Shown: positions 23,931 to 33,340 of the stretch, one piece after another
How positions within the stretch are numbered: position 1 is the stretch's first letter
How the letters are laid out: each line of letters opens with the position of its first letter
From: Bathymodiolus brooksi
Taxonomy: Eukaryota > Mollusca > Bivalvia > Mytilida > Modiolidae
Direction of reading: 5' to 3'
Assembly: GCA_963680875.1 (NCBI GenBank)
Contig: OY804589.1
Span: forward strand, 24,411,853 to 24,475,852
Length of the DNA: 64,000 bases
The notes under the pieces: generated by a model
The model's input: only the letters and a program-made list of their open reading frames with translations
Told to the model about the DNA's origin: nothing
Database searches by the model: none
Program-made: the position numbers and the translations under genes

Positions 23931-25252
23931 TTATGCACTGCAGTCAAACAAGATTTGTCTGTTTCTACCGATTTCGATCACGTTGTCAAATTCTGCATAC
24001 AGGACGACGTTGATGGTCCCTGCCAGAGCTTCGGTGAAATGAATCTCCATACGTAAATTGCCCTGTTTTATCAGTTGAAACGTTCCCACTTCCGACATAT
24101 CCGGAGTCAGATCGAATCCAAATAAGGTGTTTGCTTTAGCGTATTCCTCTCTGGAGATAGTATTTCCTTCGTCTTGATACATCTTTCCCGTACTGGTATA
24201 GAGCCCCATATAACTGCGAATATAACCTGCGTTTTCAAAGTCGGATTGTAACGTTTGGCGGGAATCTGTCGTCCGCCCACGTTCAGTGCCACAAAATTGA
24301 TATTGTAGTGTCTAAAATCGAAAGGGATTTTAGTAATAGTCCCATTTAAGGCATCACTGTCCACGCAACCAATCACGAGTCTTTTCGGCAACTGTCCCAA
24401 AAACATGTTGTCCTGGACGTAATTCATGTTTCCACGGGGAACTGTATCTACTTTGACTTCTACACGTCGGATGGGGTATTTACAGCTGGTCTTTTCGAAA
24501 GCTTTGACGTGACCCATTCTTACGGCAGGACTTAACTGTACATTTCTCACAAATAAAGCGAGATCCTTGATTTTGATCTTATAGTTGTCGGCATCGGCCA
24601 TTAGGGCGAACACGTCTCGACTTCTTCGTAATTTGATTTTCAGATCGACGTGATTCAGTAAATATTTCTCTTGACAAAATAAATCCAAGTGTAGTTTTCC
24701 CGTCATCTGTACAGCCTTGCTTTGGGCCGTCAATGCTTTCCGGGACGTGAATCCTTTGTTATCGGTTGTTCTCTTATCTTGATGTCCCGGTGTATCCTTG
24801 TACCACATGACTCCCGTTAATTGAGATTCTTTGGCAGCTGGGCTATAGCTGAGTAATATTTCTATGCAAGCTCTGTAAGGGTACAAGCTGGTCGGTGGTG
24901 AAACCAGATTTTCGTTCAGGCTAACACTGACATCACTAAAGAGGGAATGCATCCATAAGTTGACAGGTCCAACGTCTGCTCCGCCATCCAATGCAGTATC
25001 GTCGTCATCCATGATATGTGCTTCCACAAACAGGTAAGTATTAGCCAAGTCGATATAGTTGTCCCCCGCCCCACTGACGCAAATTCGTAAGGTCCTTGAT
25101 TCGTTAGAACCGATGTCAATCAATCCTTTCTGCTCCCAATACCCATAGGCCACACTGGTCTGTGTAGGTTGAACTTCAAATAAATCAAGTTTTGATTTCG
25201 TGCATTCGCATGAGTTGGGATGTACAAGTGCCATTCTTATCCGAAATGTCAT
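23931..25252 (-). pseudogene. Polinton major capsid protein (F54H12.2-like), frameshifted
   Basis: Major capsid protein of the double jelly-roll type found in Polintons and adintoviruses. The first frame (24,107-25,252) starts MTFRIRMALVHPNSCECTKS and carries the family phrases KLDLFEVQPTQTSV, SLNENLVSPPTSLYPYRA and VPRGNMNYVQDNMFLGQLPK. The second frame (23,931-24,209) carries the C-terminal [20 protein letters not shown] and ends FDCSA. The switch lies near 24,237 and looks like a one-base loss. Total length of about 430 residues is near normal for the family. Confidence 0.85.
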
Positions 25253-25312
25253 TCGATGTGTTCCGCTGCTTGGTCTGCTGACGTCTGGTCTTTTTTCGCT
25301 TGGCAGGTCCTT

Positions 25313-25648
25313 TTATAACTCGGTGTCCTGGGGTCCTACCGTGTCCATAGCTTTCTGGAGTAAGTTTTCTCCTGTTGATTTCAATCGTGATTTTGCTGCC
25401 TGTTTGATATTTCTTCCTTGTACAACATCTCCGGCAATATTTAATCTCGTTTTCAAAGCCTCTCGTTCTAGGGTCTTTGCTCCCTTTTTCAACAAAGGCA
25501 TGGCTGCTTTAAAGAGTCCTCCAAAGATACTGCCAAGTCCATGTCCTCTTTGATATCGTCTTCCCACAAATACCGGATATCCTTTTCCTGCTTGATGTAT
25601 GTAATAATCGTGGTAAGCTTTCGTATCGCAACGATGAGTTGGTGTCAT
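25313..25648 (-). CDS. Small basic capsid-associated protein (adenovirus pX/pVI-like)
   Basis: 111 residues, open from ATG to stop. It contains GYPVFVGRRYQRGHGLGSIF followed by GLFKAAMPLLKKGAKTL, an amphipathic basic stretch, then INIAG-type NIAGDVVQGRNIKQAAKSRL. This pattern is characteristic of the small Polinton/adintovirus protein encoded beside the capsid gene and compared with adenovirus minor core or membrane-active proteins; the role is inferred from position and composition. This is one of the few intact frames in the element. Confidence 0.75.
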   Translation of the reverse strand: MTPTHRCDTKAYHDYYIHQAGKGYPVFVGRRYQRGHGLGSIFGGLFKAAMPLLKKGAKTLEREALKTRLNIAGDVVQGRNIKQAAKSRLKSTGENLLQKAMDTVGPQDTEL

Positions 25649-25659
25649 TCTAGAGAGAA

Positions 25660-26323
25660 TTATTTTCGCTTTCTACAGTGAAGTGTCACCACCACTCGTC
25701 CTCTTTCGAATGGCACTATAGAACCCGTGTCGTCCCTTATATCTATGTCCACGGTCTGAAATCGTCGTAACAAGGGACAGTACTGTATCGGATCAAACAC
25801 TCTGGTGATCATTTCTCCGTCTCTTCCTTCCACCGGTACGATTCTCAATAACGGTACTTGTGCATCTCCCGCCATTCTCGGTTCCACCAAGGACAATACA
25901 TGTACAGAGAATTTAATCCTTTCTTGAGGTCCGCTACCCAATCTGAAACATACTCCCCCCCCCCCCCCGGAATATAGCTTGTCAGCATCCTAACATGGAT
26001 TGTAATAAAGGACTGATGATGACTTGATAATCTTTTTTCACTTTCATATCGATTTTATGATTGATTTCATTGAAACCAATGTCGAATTTATTCTTGAGTT
26101 CCTTCATGTGCCTTTTCCCCTCGATAGGGAATCCATTTGGCCGAGGAATAGTACCCATCCGGTAACAAGACCAAATGCTGTGAGGATACTGTATCTCTGC
26201 CAATCCGATTTCCGATGTTCCGTCCAGATCCCTTATTTTCTGAAATTTCGTCGTGTAATGAGTTAACGTATTGTTCGCACAGTAATTCATGGAACTGTTA
26301 CTAGGCAAAGTCAGGTAAAACAT
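25660..26323 (-). pseudogene. Polinton minor capsid (penton-like) protein, two pieces
   Basis: N-terminal piece 25,982-26,323 begins MFYLTLPSNSSMNYCANNTL and has IGLAEIQYPHSIW, the usual opening of the Polinton minor capsid protein. C-terminal piece 25,660-25,941 has PLLRIVPVEGR and DIRDDTGSIVPFERGRVVVT. Between them is a run of about 15 C (25,954-25,968). Together they give about 205 residues, well short of the several hundred expected, so the centre appears to be deleted as well as shifted. Confidence 0.75.
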
Positions 26324-26654
26324 GCTTCGTCTTGATCGTGGGGTTAGGTAACAGGTATCCCAGACAACTGCTCAACAAGGCCGTCCACAAGGTACTGTTC
26401 TCCGATCCGTCAAGTTGTAAATGCTGACTACGATAACCGTGTACAGGGTGAGTACCTTACACAAAATTACGACCTCCGAACGTGGAGTCTTCTTTCCACA
26501 AGTCACCCAAGACGATACACTGTCCGTGTCACTCGGTGCCATTCGTAAGACTGACACTTCAAACCGCGACGCCTCGCTTTTGAAGGTCCTGTTTAAAGAT
26601 CCAGCTGTTGAAGGACTCTTGATATCCGAGTCACTTCACTAAATACTGAACTCT
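26324..26654. other. Undetermined stretch between minor capsid and integrase
   Basis: A plus-strand frame of 73 codons (26,421-26,642) and an antisense one of 61 codons overlap here; neither has a motif I recognise. The plus-strand frame would be the only gene on that strand in the element, so I do not call it. Confidence 0.4.
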
Positions 26655-27431
26655 TCAGCCCTTTTTTCTCTTTTTCAAAATGGGTTCAATCTTGTATATG
26701 TCGTCTGTCTTAATGACTTTCTGTAATTCTTCGGCATAGAATGTTCCTTCCAGAATTTCACCATGGTCGTCTTTGACTAAGTATACCGGGGGTCTGGTTT
26801 CGATACATTTCACTACTATAAACAATTCTTCAGTCCAGTTGGGTAAATATCCTTTCTTGAACGTACTTTTGGCTTTGCTGAGTCGCACTCTATCTCCGGG
26901 AGAAAATTTGCACGATTTGTTAGGTCCCTTTCTTCCATATAGCCTCATGGACACCGTTGTTTGGTTAGCCCACGTTACTTCTGCAGGTGGTATGCCTATG
27001 GTTCTGTGAACGGTGTGGTCATAAGATGCGACCATCTCGGATAGAACGTCTACGTAGGTTAGGGTTTCTCTGTGTGTGAAATACTTCCACATCTTGGTTT
27101 TCAATGTTCTGTTAAAACTTTCAACGATACTGGCTTTGGTCTCCTCGTTGTAAGTGGTAAAGAAGTGCATGTCGTGTTCTTTGAGAAACGTTTGAAATAC
27201 TCGGTTGATAAATTCAGTTCCTTTGTCTGTCTGTAAACGTATCGGACGCTGCCTCGATTTGAAAATGACCTGAAACGCATCTTTTAGAGTCTTCCCAGTC
27301 TTGTCTGTCAATAGAACGACCCATTGATATCGGGATAACACGTCTATACATGTCAACAAGTACTTGAATCCTTTGTTGTAAGAAGACAATTTTGCCAGAT
27401 CCACTAAATCCGTATACAAGATTAAACCCAT
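26655..27431 (-). CDS. Polinton integrase (rve family, F54H12.3-like), N-terminally short
   Basis: Retroviral-type integrase that joins element ends to target DNA. The catalytic triad is visible: D in YTDLVDLAKLSSYNKGFKYL, D in RLQTDKGTEFINRVF, E in ASIVESFNRTLKTKMWKYF. After the core come GIPPAEVTWANQ and a basic SH3-like tail ending EPILKKRKKG. The frame is open for 259 codons. The zinc-binding N-terminal region usual in this family is not found upstream: the frame opens only two dozen bases before the first Asp. Either the exon or N-terminus is deleted or the start is shifted. Confidence 0.85.
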   Translation of the reverse strand: MGLILYTDLVDLAKLSSYNKGFKYLLTCIDVLSRYQWVVLLTDKTGKTLKDAFQVIFKSRQRPIRLQTDKGTEFINRVFQTFLKEHDMHFFTTYNEETKASIVESFNRTLKTKMWKYFTHRETLTYVDVLSEMVASYDHTVHRTIGIPPAEVTWANQTTVSMRLYGRKGPNKSCKFSPGDRVRLSKAKSTFKKGYLPNWTEELFIVVKCIETRPPVYLVKDDHGEILEGTFYAEELQKVIKTDDIYKIEPILKKRKKG

Positions 27432-27563
27432 TTTGAAAAATGGTGGTTAATTCCATAGACTACAACGCGTCTCCTGGGAAATCGTCGTCTAGCAAAGTGT
27501 AAGTGTCCTGAGACTGTATACTATTCTCTGACTTGTTTCTTCGTATAGCCTTTCGGCTCAAAT

Positions 27564-28297
27564 TTACTCAATCCTCCATAACTGGCGGGAGCTAAAAGGT
27601 TGTAATAGGTCGACTCCATGTTTACAACTGCCCCTTCGTGGTCTCAACATCTGTTTTAAAAGTCGACCTAGTTCTGGACTTCTTTCCTTCTGTTTCTTGG
27701 TGTTTTGGGGAGTACGGTCTAATAGGGGATGGACTCTGTTGTCGTTTGCGAGATCTCGGTGTTCTTTTGGTCTGAGTGATGTATCTCCAGCGGTCCTCGT
27801 GACCAATCAAATCTTGTGGAACATTTGCTTCTCTTAAGGCTTCTCCGAATGTTTCCCATCCTTGTGGGTTGAAATATTTCCTTTTGCTCAGCACGTCGTT
27901 GACTAACTCCACCACGTTGCTTTCTTGAACGGTTTCTCCCTTGTATTACAGTTCCTCTTTCTCGTTCCAGCTAATGCCGGGACTGCTCTTCATTTTGTAC
28001 CTTGGCCTTCATTGTTTTTGGTACGCTTTCCAAAATTTCGTTGTCGATCAGGTCCTGTTTCACGGGTTCAGGTGCGACTGCCACGGGTCTGGGTCTGTAA
28101 TCGTCATAGACGTTCAAATATCGAGTAAGCGATTGGTCGTATAGCTCGAGACGTTCGTCTTCCGACAGGTCTTCTCTTTCTAGTATGGTTTGCATCTTCT
28201 TCTCCAAGGTGTCCATGACTTTCACGCGTTGTTCCACTGGAAGTTTTGGGCGCTCTTGGGTCTGGTGGTATCTATTTATTAAGGTTAGTTCCTTCAT
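27564..28297 (-). pseudogene. Uncharacterised Polinton-associated protein, broken
   Basis: N-terminal frame 27,971-28,297 begins MKELTLINRYHQTQERPKLP and is rich in charged residues (EREDLSEDERLELYDQSLTR). It continues, after a frame change and an in-frame stop around 27,947, into VVELVNDVLSKRKYFNPQGW and REANVPQDLIGHEDRWRYI, then a basic Arg/Ser/Pro tail. I recall this arrangement beside Polinton integrases in invertebrates, but know no assigned function. Its ATG overlaps the stop of the upstream small gene (ATGA). Confidence 0.6.
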
Positions 28298-28628
28298 TGA
28301 AGCAATGCAGAGAGCAACGGTGCTACTACAGATGCAATCGGTGCTAGTAGGGATCCCAAAAATCCACCTTTCTGTAAGATCGCTTTCTTCTTTTTGAGAG
28401 AGACCGACTTTTTCGTCAGTGCTCTCAATCCGGCCTTATTTCTCTTGAGTTTTTCCTTCTGCAATTTAGTTATCGGGACGTTGCTTCTTAAAAATTATCG
28501 GCACACTCACACAGACAGTCGACGAGACTGCGATCGGCTTTGGTTATGAGATGTTTACGAATACACGGTGTCGTCTTTTGTAAGTATACTATATCACTGC
28601 CGTGCTTTTGCAAGCTTTGAGAGACCAT
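28294..28628 (-). pseudogene. Small Polinton protein with basic middle and hydrophobic tail, frameshifted
   Basis: ATG at 28,628 opens a frame with IRKHLITKADRSLVDCLCEC that stops near 28,500. The adjacent frame continues with PITKLQKEKLKRNKAGLRAL, a Lys-rich stretch, then the phrase LQKGGFLGSLLAPIASVVAP and stop at 28,294. The basic block plus GGFL and a hydrophobic tail is a frequent small gene in metazoan Polintons/adintoviruses ('X'-like). One base out of frame near 28,495. Overlaps the next gene by the ATGA junction. Confidence 0.65.
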
Positions 28629-28749
28629 GTTATTCCCTTAGGGTCTGATGCAAGAGTGACAAGAAACGGGATGTAACATCCTTTTTATGACTCGACATAC
28701 GCTTTCTGTTCCTCACCGGGAAAGATGAAGGCTCTTAATCTCAGGATAT

Positions 28750-29397
28750 CCGCGTCTTTTGTGTCATATCGATCACCATGTAGCCGTGAGGTCTGGCCGT
28801 AGCTCGGGCAAAGGCTTCCAGGAAAAATTGCGTTCTCCTGGGATACATTTGGTGTGCTAGCGCCATGATCTGCGATACGTCTGTCAGGTTTTTGAATAGA
28901 ACCATGTAATGGGCATTGCGACTTATGGTTCTATGGTGTTTTCCTCGATGAACATGACGCTGATGTTTTTGTGGTGACTCTTTTTCGTAAACAGTGAAGC
29001 CACCCTTTGATCCGTTTCGTCCATGAGATCGTCCAAAATGATGAAATGTTTTTCTCTTGGATCTAAATTATCCAGATCCGGTAAACCTTGTTGAAATTAT
29101 ATCCCTTCTACGGTTCCATACAACGTCTGATATTCACCATAACACCATAAGATCCGATCTGGCTTGGGAGTCATCATGTGTTTGATGTTGGAAACGAACC
29201 GTCGGACAAACATCGATTTTCCACTGCCTGTAGGTCCTGCAATCATACTGGTAAACGGATGCACCCATGGCATGATATGATCGGGATCGTATCCGTCTGG
29301 AACCCCCCAAAAAAACCGGATTATTTGTTTTCAAAACATAATAGGGTTCTTCTTCATTACTCTGTAAGTATTGCTGCAGCTGCGGCGACGGCGACAT
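28750..29397 (-). pseudogene. Packaging ATPase (FtsK/HerA, A32-like), broken
   Basis: DNA-packaging ATPase. Walker A MIAGPTGSGKSMFVRRF lies at about 29,200-29,250 and Walker B KHFIILDDLMDETD at about 29,020-29,060, followed by SHHKNISVMFIEEN and a C-terminal segment with HYMVLFKNLTDVSQIMALAH. An in-frame stop lies near 29,094 and a frame change near 28,940. An upstream frame starting MSPSPQLQQYLQSNEEEPYY joins out of frame through a T7/G6 homopolymer near 29,310. First gene of the cassette behind the right TIR. Confidence 0.8.
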
Positions 29398-29484
29398 ATA
29401 TCCCTGTCAGCAGCGGCGGTGTATATCGCTCAGTCAACGGCGGCGGCGGCGCATACTCCTCGGTCAGCGGCTTTTAGATTAATT
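29395..29484 (-). repeat. GC-rich CGG/CAGCGG tract before the ATPase
   Basis: Two imperfect CAGCGGCGG..TATATC/CATACTCC..CGGTCAG units between the ATPase and the right TIR. On the minus strand they would encode a proline-rich tract, so they are either leader or N-terminal coding sequence. Confidence 0.6.
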
Positions 29485-29579
29485 AGTAGAAATACCACAG
29501 TGAGAACGCAGACGTGATAGAAAACACCCTTGGAGTACTATACAACACTTCGAACAAATAAGATCATACCACAAGGGGA

Positions 29580-29820
29580 ATCACCCACTTTCGATCTATG
29601 ACGTCACTTTCGGTCAAGTCACATCCGGTAGCCATGCTACTTTCGGTCAAGAACAATGGTACATTTTGTACTACCACTATAGTAGAAAAAAGGTGGGGAT
29701 GCACTTCCGGGCATGCGCAGAACATACTTCCGGTAATGACGTCACTTCCGGTCACGTGACTTCATTCCAGTCAGGGCCGCTTACGGTGACGTAACTTCCA
29801 GTAACGCATGCGTAATGGCC
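29580..29820 (-). promoter_or_regulatory. Inner-TIR CRE/ETS/NRF1 cluster, right: likely cassette promoter
   Basis: TGACGTCA at 29,599 and 29,737, ACTTCCGG at 29,703, 29,727 and 29,743, GCATGCGCAG at 29,711, ACGCATGCGT near 29,803, and TCACGTGAC near 29,752. This combination is typical of CpG-type animal promoters lacking TATA. It lies 200-400 bp upstream of the first gene (ATPase). Promoter function is inference. Confidence 0.7.
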
Positions 29821-29869
29821 CGCTCCCTTTTGCTCCCCTGGATTATGCCTTGAGCTATCCCGATATACT

Positions 29870-31995
29870 ACTTTGATATTTGGATTTGGGGGTACACCCT
29901 ATAAATAACCCATAAATAATATATTAAGGACGGCAAAGTTCTTGCCCACTGTGGGCTTAAATTAAAAATATTGCACGGGTCTTTAACTGACTTAAGTGCC
30001 TAGGTGGGATATTGCACTTCAAGCCCACAGCAGGGTGTCAAATATCAATTTTGATATTTGAAAAAAAAATTGTGGAGGGGGGTATCTATAAATATCCCAT
30101 AAAAAATATCTCAAGGACGGCAAAGTTCTTGCCCACTTTTGGCTAACTTAAAGGTATTGCTAGGGTCTTTAACTGACTTAAGTGTCTTGGTGGGATAATG
30201 CATCTCAAGTTCACAGCAAGGTGTCAAATATCAATTTTGATAATTGAAAAAAAATTGTGGAGGGGGACTCTATAAATATCTCATAAAAAATATGTCAAGG
30301 ACGGCACAGTTCTTCCCACATTTGGCTAAGTGAAAGGTATTGCCCAGATCTTTAACTGACTTAAGTGCCTAGGTGGGATAATGCACCTCAAGCCCACAGC
30401 AGGGTGTCAAATATCAATTTTGATATTTGAAAACAAATTGTGGAGGGGGTCTCTATAAATATCCATGAAAAATATATTAAGGACGGCAAAGTTCTTGCCC
30501 ACCTTTGGCTAGGTTAAAGGTATTGGCCGGGTCTTTAACTGACTTAAGTGTCTGGTGGGATAATACACCTCAAGCCCACAGCAAGATGTCAAATATCAAT
30601 TTTGATATTTGAAAAACAATTGTGGAAGGGGGTCTCTATAAATATTCCATAAAAAATATATCAAGGACGGCAAAGTTCTTGCCCACTTTTGGCTAAGTTA
30701 AAGGTATTGCCCGGGTCTTTAACTGACTTAAGTGTCTACGTGGGATAATGCACCTCAAGCCCACAGCAGGGTGTCAAATATCAATGTTGATAATTGAAAA
30801 AAAATTGTGGAGGGGGACCCTATAAATATCCCATAAAAAATATGTCAAGGACGGCAAAGTTCTTGCCCTCTTTTAGCTAAGTTAAAGGTATTGCCCGGGT
30901 CTTTAAATGATTTAAGCGTCTAGGTGGGATAATGCACCTCAAGCCCACAGCTGGGTGTCAAATATCATTTTTGATAATGAAAAAAAATTGTGGAGGGGGG
31001 ACTCTATAAATATCCCATAAAAAATATGTCAAGGACGGCACAGTTCTTCCCACTTTTGGCTAAGTGAAAGGTATTGCCCAGATCTTTAACTGACTTAAGT
31101 GCCTAGGTGGGATAATGCACCTCAAGCCCACAGCAGGGTGTCAAATATCAATTTTGATATTTGAAAACAAATTGTGGAGGGGGTCTCTATAAATATCCAT
31201 GAAAAATATATTAAGGACGGCAAAGTTCTTGCCCACTTTTGGCTAGGTTAAAGGTATTGGCCGGGTCTTTAACTGACTTAAGTGTCTACGTGGGATAGTG
31301 CACCTCAAGCCCACAGCAAGATGTCAAATACAATTTTGATATTTGAAAAACAATTGTGGAGGGGGGTCTCTATAAATATTCCATAAAAAATATATCAAGG
31401 ACGGCAAAGTTCTTGCCCACTTTTGGCTAAGTTAAAGGTATTGCCCGGGTCTTTAAGTGACTTAAGTGTCTACGTGGGATAATGCACCTCAAGCCCACAG
31501 CAGGGTGTCAAATATCAATTTTGATATTTGAAAAACAATTGTGGAGGGGGGTCTCTATAAATATCCAATAAAAAATATATCAAGGACGGCAAAGTTCTTG
31601 CCCACTTTGGGCTTAGGTTAAAGGTATTTCACGGGTCTTTAACTGACTTAAGTGCCTAGGTGGGATAATGCACCTCAAGCCCACAGCAGGGTGTCAAATT
31701 ACAGCCTTGATATTTGGATTTGGGGGGCCCTATGCATATCCCATGAAAAATTACCGAAGGACGGCAAAGTTCTTTGCCACTCGGGGATTATGTCGAAGGT
31801 ATTGAACGAGCCTTTAACTGACTTAAATGCCTAGGTGGGATAATGGGATAATGCACCTCAAGCCCACAGTAGGGTGTCAAATATCAACTTTGATATTTGG
31901 ATTTGGGGGGGGACCCTACTGCCACTTGAGGTTTAAATCAAAAGTATTGCCTGGGCCTTTACCTGACTTAGGTGCATTGGTGAATTAAATTAGTT
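29870..31995 (-). repeat. Right TIR tandem array, about 11 units of ~180 bp
   Basis: Inverted counterpart of 20,807-22,925; CTCAAGCCCACAGCAGG (with variants) occurs 11 times. Unit variants in the two arrays are arranged similarly but not identically. Confidence 0.95.
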
Positions 31996-32580
31996 GCTTG
32001 ACACCTTTAAATACACAATTTAAAAATAAATAGATAAAACAAAATAATACTATTTATTAAATAAATGTTACACGCACATGCAGGGTTTATATTTTGTTTA
32101 TTTTGATAATACGTATTGCTATATTTTTCTGATGATCTATATTTACATTTTTTTGTAGATTGATGAGACGTCTTCATGTGAACGGGGAATCTTAGGACTT
32201 TATTTTGTTTGACAAAGCGCTGGCAAATCCAAATTATATACCGGTTTCCATGATAGTATATTATTTGTTTACGCTGTGTTTGTTTAAAGTTGGCCGACTG
32301 TTTTCTAAGCTCGCTATCCCTAAATATATGTTTGTCTTCGTTATTAAGCTCAGTAAAGAGAAGACATATTTTATGTACGGGTGAACATAGGAAATAGAAC
32401 ATGAAATGTATTGTCTTTTACACACATGAGTGTCTGTGTGAGATTCCGCGCCTTATTTTCACTGTGGTGTGTCAAATGTCAACTTTGTATTGTGGAGGGG
32501 GGTGGGGTCCAGAAATATTTCCCGTATGCCCGGATGTCGATTCAATGTGTTGAATGTGCAATTACAGAAATATATTTATT

Positions 32581-32695
32581 ATTGGTCGCTAGAAATCTTT
32601 AAAAGTACATTTTGCTATTATTTCTTTTTTTGGTTTTGAGACATATCGCCTTATTGGTCGCTAGCTTATTGGTCGCTAGAAATTGGTCGCTAGCT
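32581..32695 (-). repeat. Subterminal ATTGGTCGCTAG repeats, right end
   Basis: Four copies within 125 bp of the right terminus, mirroring the left end. Confidence 0.85.
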
Positions 32696-32764
32696 TGAGC
32701 CTGATTTAATTATATCCGGTTATGATTAAAAGGTAAAGAAAATGTACGGAGCCATTTTGCAGTA

Positions 32765-32905
32765 TTTGAGTAGGTAGGAAGGTTTACTATGCGGAATAAA
32801 TACTATATAGTAAACGTTCCCCCATAGGGGAAGGTTTACTATATAGTAAATCTTCCTGGGGGTTAATCTACTATGGGGGAATGTTTACTCTATGACACCG
32901 GATCT
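32765..32905. repeat. Cluster 3 of TATAGTAAA palindromes (right flank of Polinton)
   Basis: TACTATATAGTAAACGTTCCCCC, GGTTTACTATATAGTAAATC and GGGGGAATGTTTACTCTATG, starting about 50 bp outside the right target duplication. Same family as clusters 1 and 2. Confidence 0.7.
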
Positions 32906-32921
32906 AGGCAAGAGTTTGAAG

Positions 32922-33010
32922 ATACCAAAGGGGTAATCAGAATCCGTAAATAAAAGAAGTACAGACAACACAATGACCAAAAAAAAAAGTACAAAAGGTG
33001 AAACAACGAT
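32922..33010 (-). mobile_element. R1 dispersed repeat, fragment
   Basis: Antisense copy containing GAAGATACCAAAGGGGTAAT and a block matching the 3' part of the R1 copies at 40.2 and 46.6 kb. It supplies the uninterrupted form of the R1 site that is broken at 46,730. Confidence 0.65.
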
Positions 33011-33247
33011 CTACAAAGCATGCACAATAAACTAAAGATATATTTGGACCTTTTGTCTTTGAATTATGTAGACCACATAAGAATCTGTCAACGACAGGTT
33101 TTAATATATCCATCAGTAAACCACATAAGAATCTTACAGCGCCAGTTTGACGACGGATCTTGCTTTCACTGTGCACAGAACTTGACTAAGCAACTATTTC
33201 TTATAAAGAACTGATATTTTATTTTCATAGAATAACTACTGAAGTTA

Positions 33248-33340
33248 CTTAGTCTGTCAGATTATCGGACTGTCAGACTACCGGACTGTCAGACTACTGG
33301 ACCGTCGGACTATCGGGATGTCGGATTATAGGTCTGACCT
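33248..33340. repeat. Degenerate 'GGACTGTCAGACTAC' short tandem repeat
   Basis: Six or more units of 15-17 bp (GGACTGTCAGACTACC, GGACCGTCGGACTATC), related to 15,638-15,695 in the opposite orientation. Confidence 0.75.

Larger units (their letters stand above)
20130..32705 (-). mobile_element. Polinton/Maverick (adintovirus-like) element with giant TIRs
   Basis: 12,576-bp virus-like DNA transposon. Ends A(C/T)CAGGCTCAAGCTAGCGA are inverted and flanked by TTAATTATA at 20,121-20,129 and 32,706-32,714, a candidate 9-bp target duplication in AT-rich DNA (Polintons usually make about 6 bp). TIRs are about 3.2 kb each; the unique core is about 6.2 kb. The core has the Polinton set: integrase, adenain-like protease, packaging ATPase, major and minor capsid proteins and two small capsid-associated proteins, all on the minus strand. 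Protein-primed DNA polymerase B is absent. Nearly every gene has at least one break, so it is probably not autonomous. Confidence 0.9.
29485..32705 (-). repeat. Right terminal inverted repeat of the Polinton (~3.2 kb)
   Basis: Inverse of 20,130-23,318, with the same layers. It faces the 5' end of the minus-strand gene cassette, so any promoter in its inner end would drive the whole cassette. Confidence 0.9.

Noticed and set aside
26421..26642. Plus-strand gene between Polinton integrase and minor capsid
   Set aside because: 73 codons without a motif, opposite to all the other genes; kept only as a possibility.
21511..31834. Matching 60-codon frames in both Polinton TIR arrays
   Set aside because: They are translations of the ~180-bp tandem unit, occurring where unit variants happen to lack stops.
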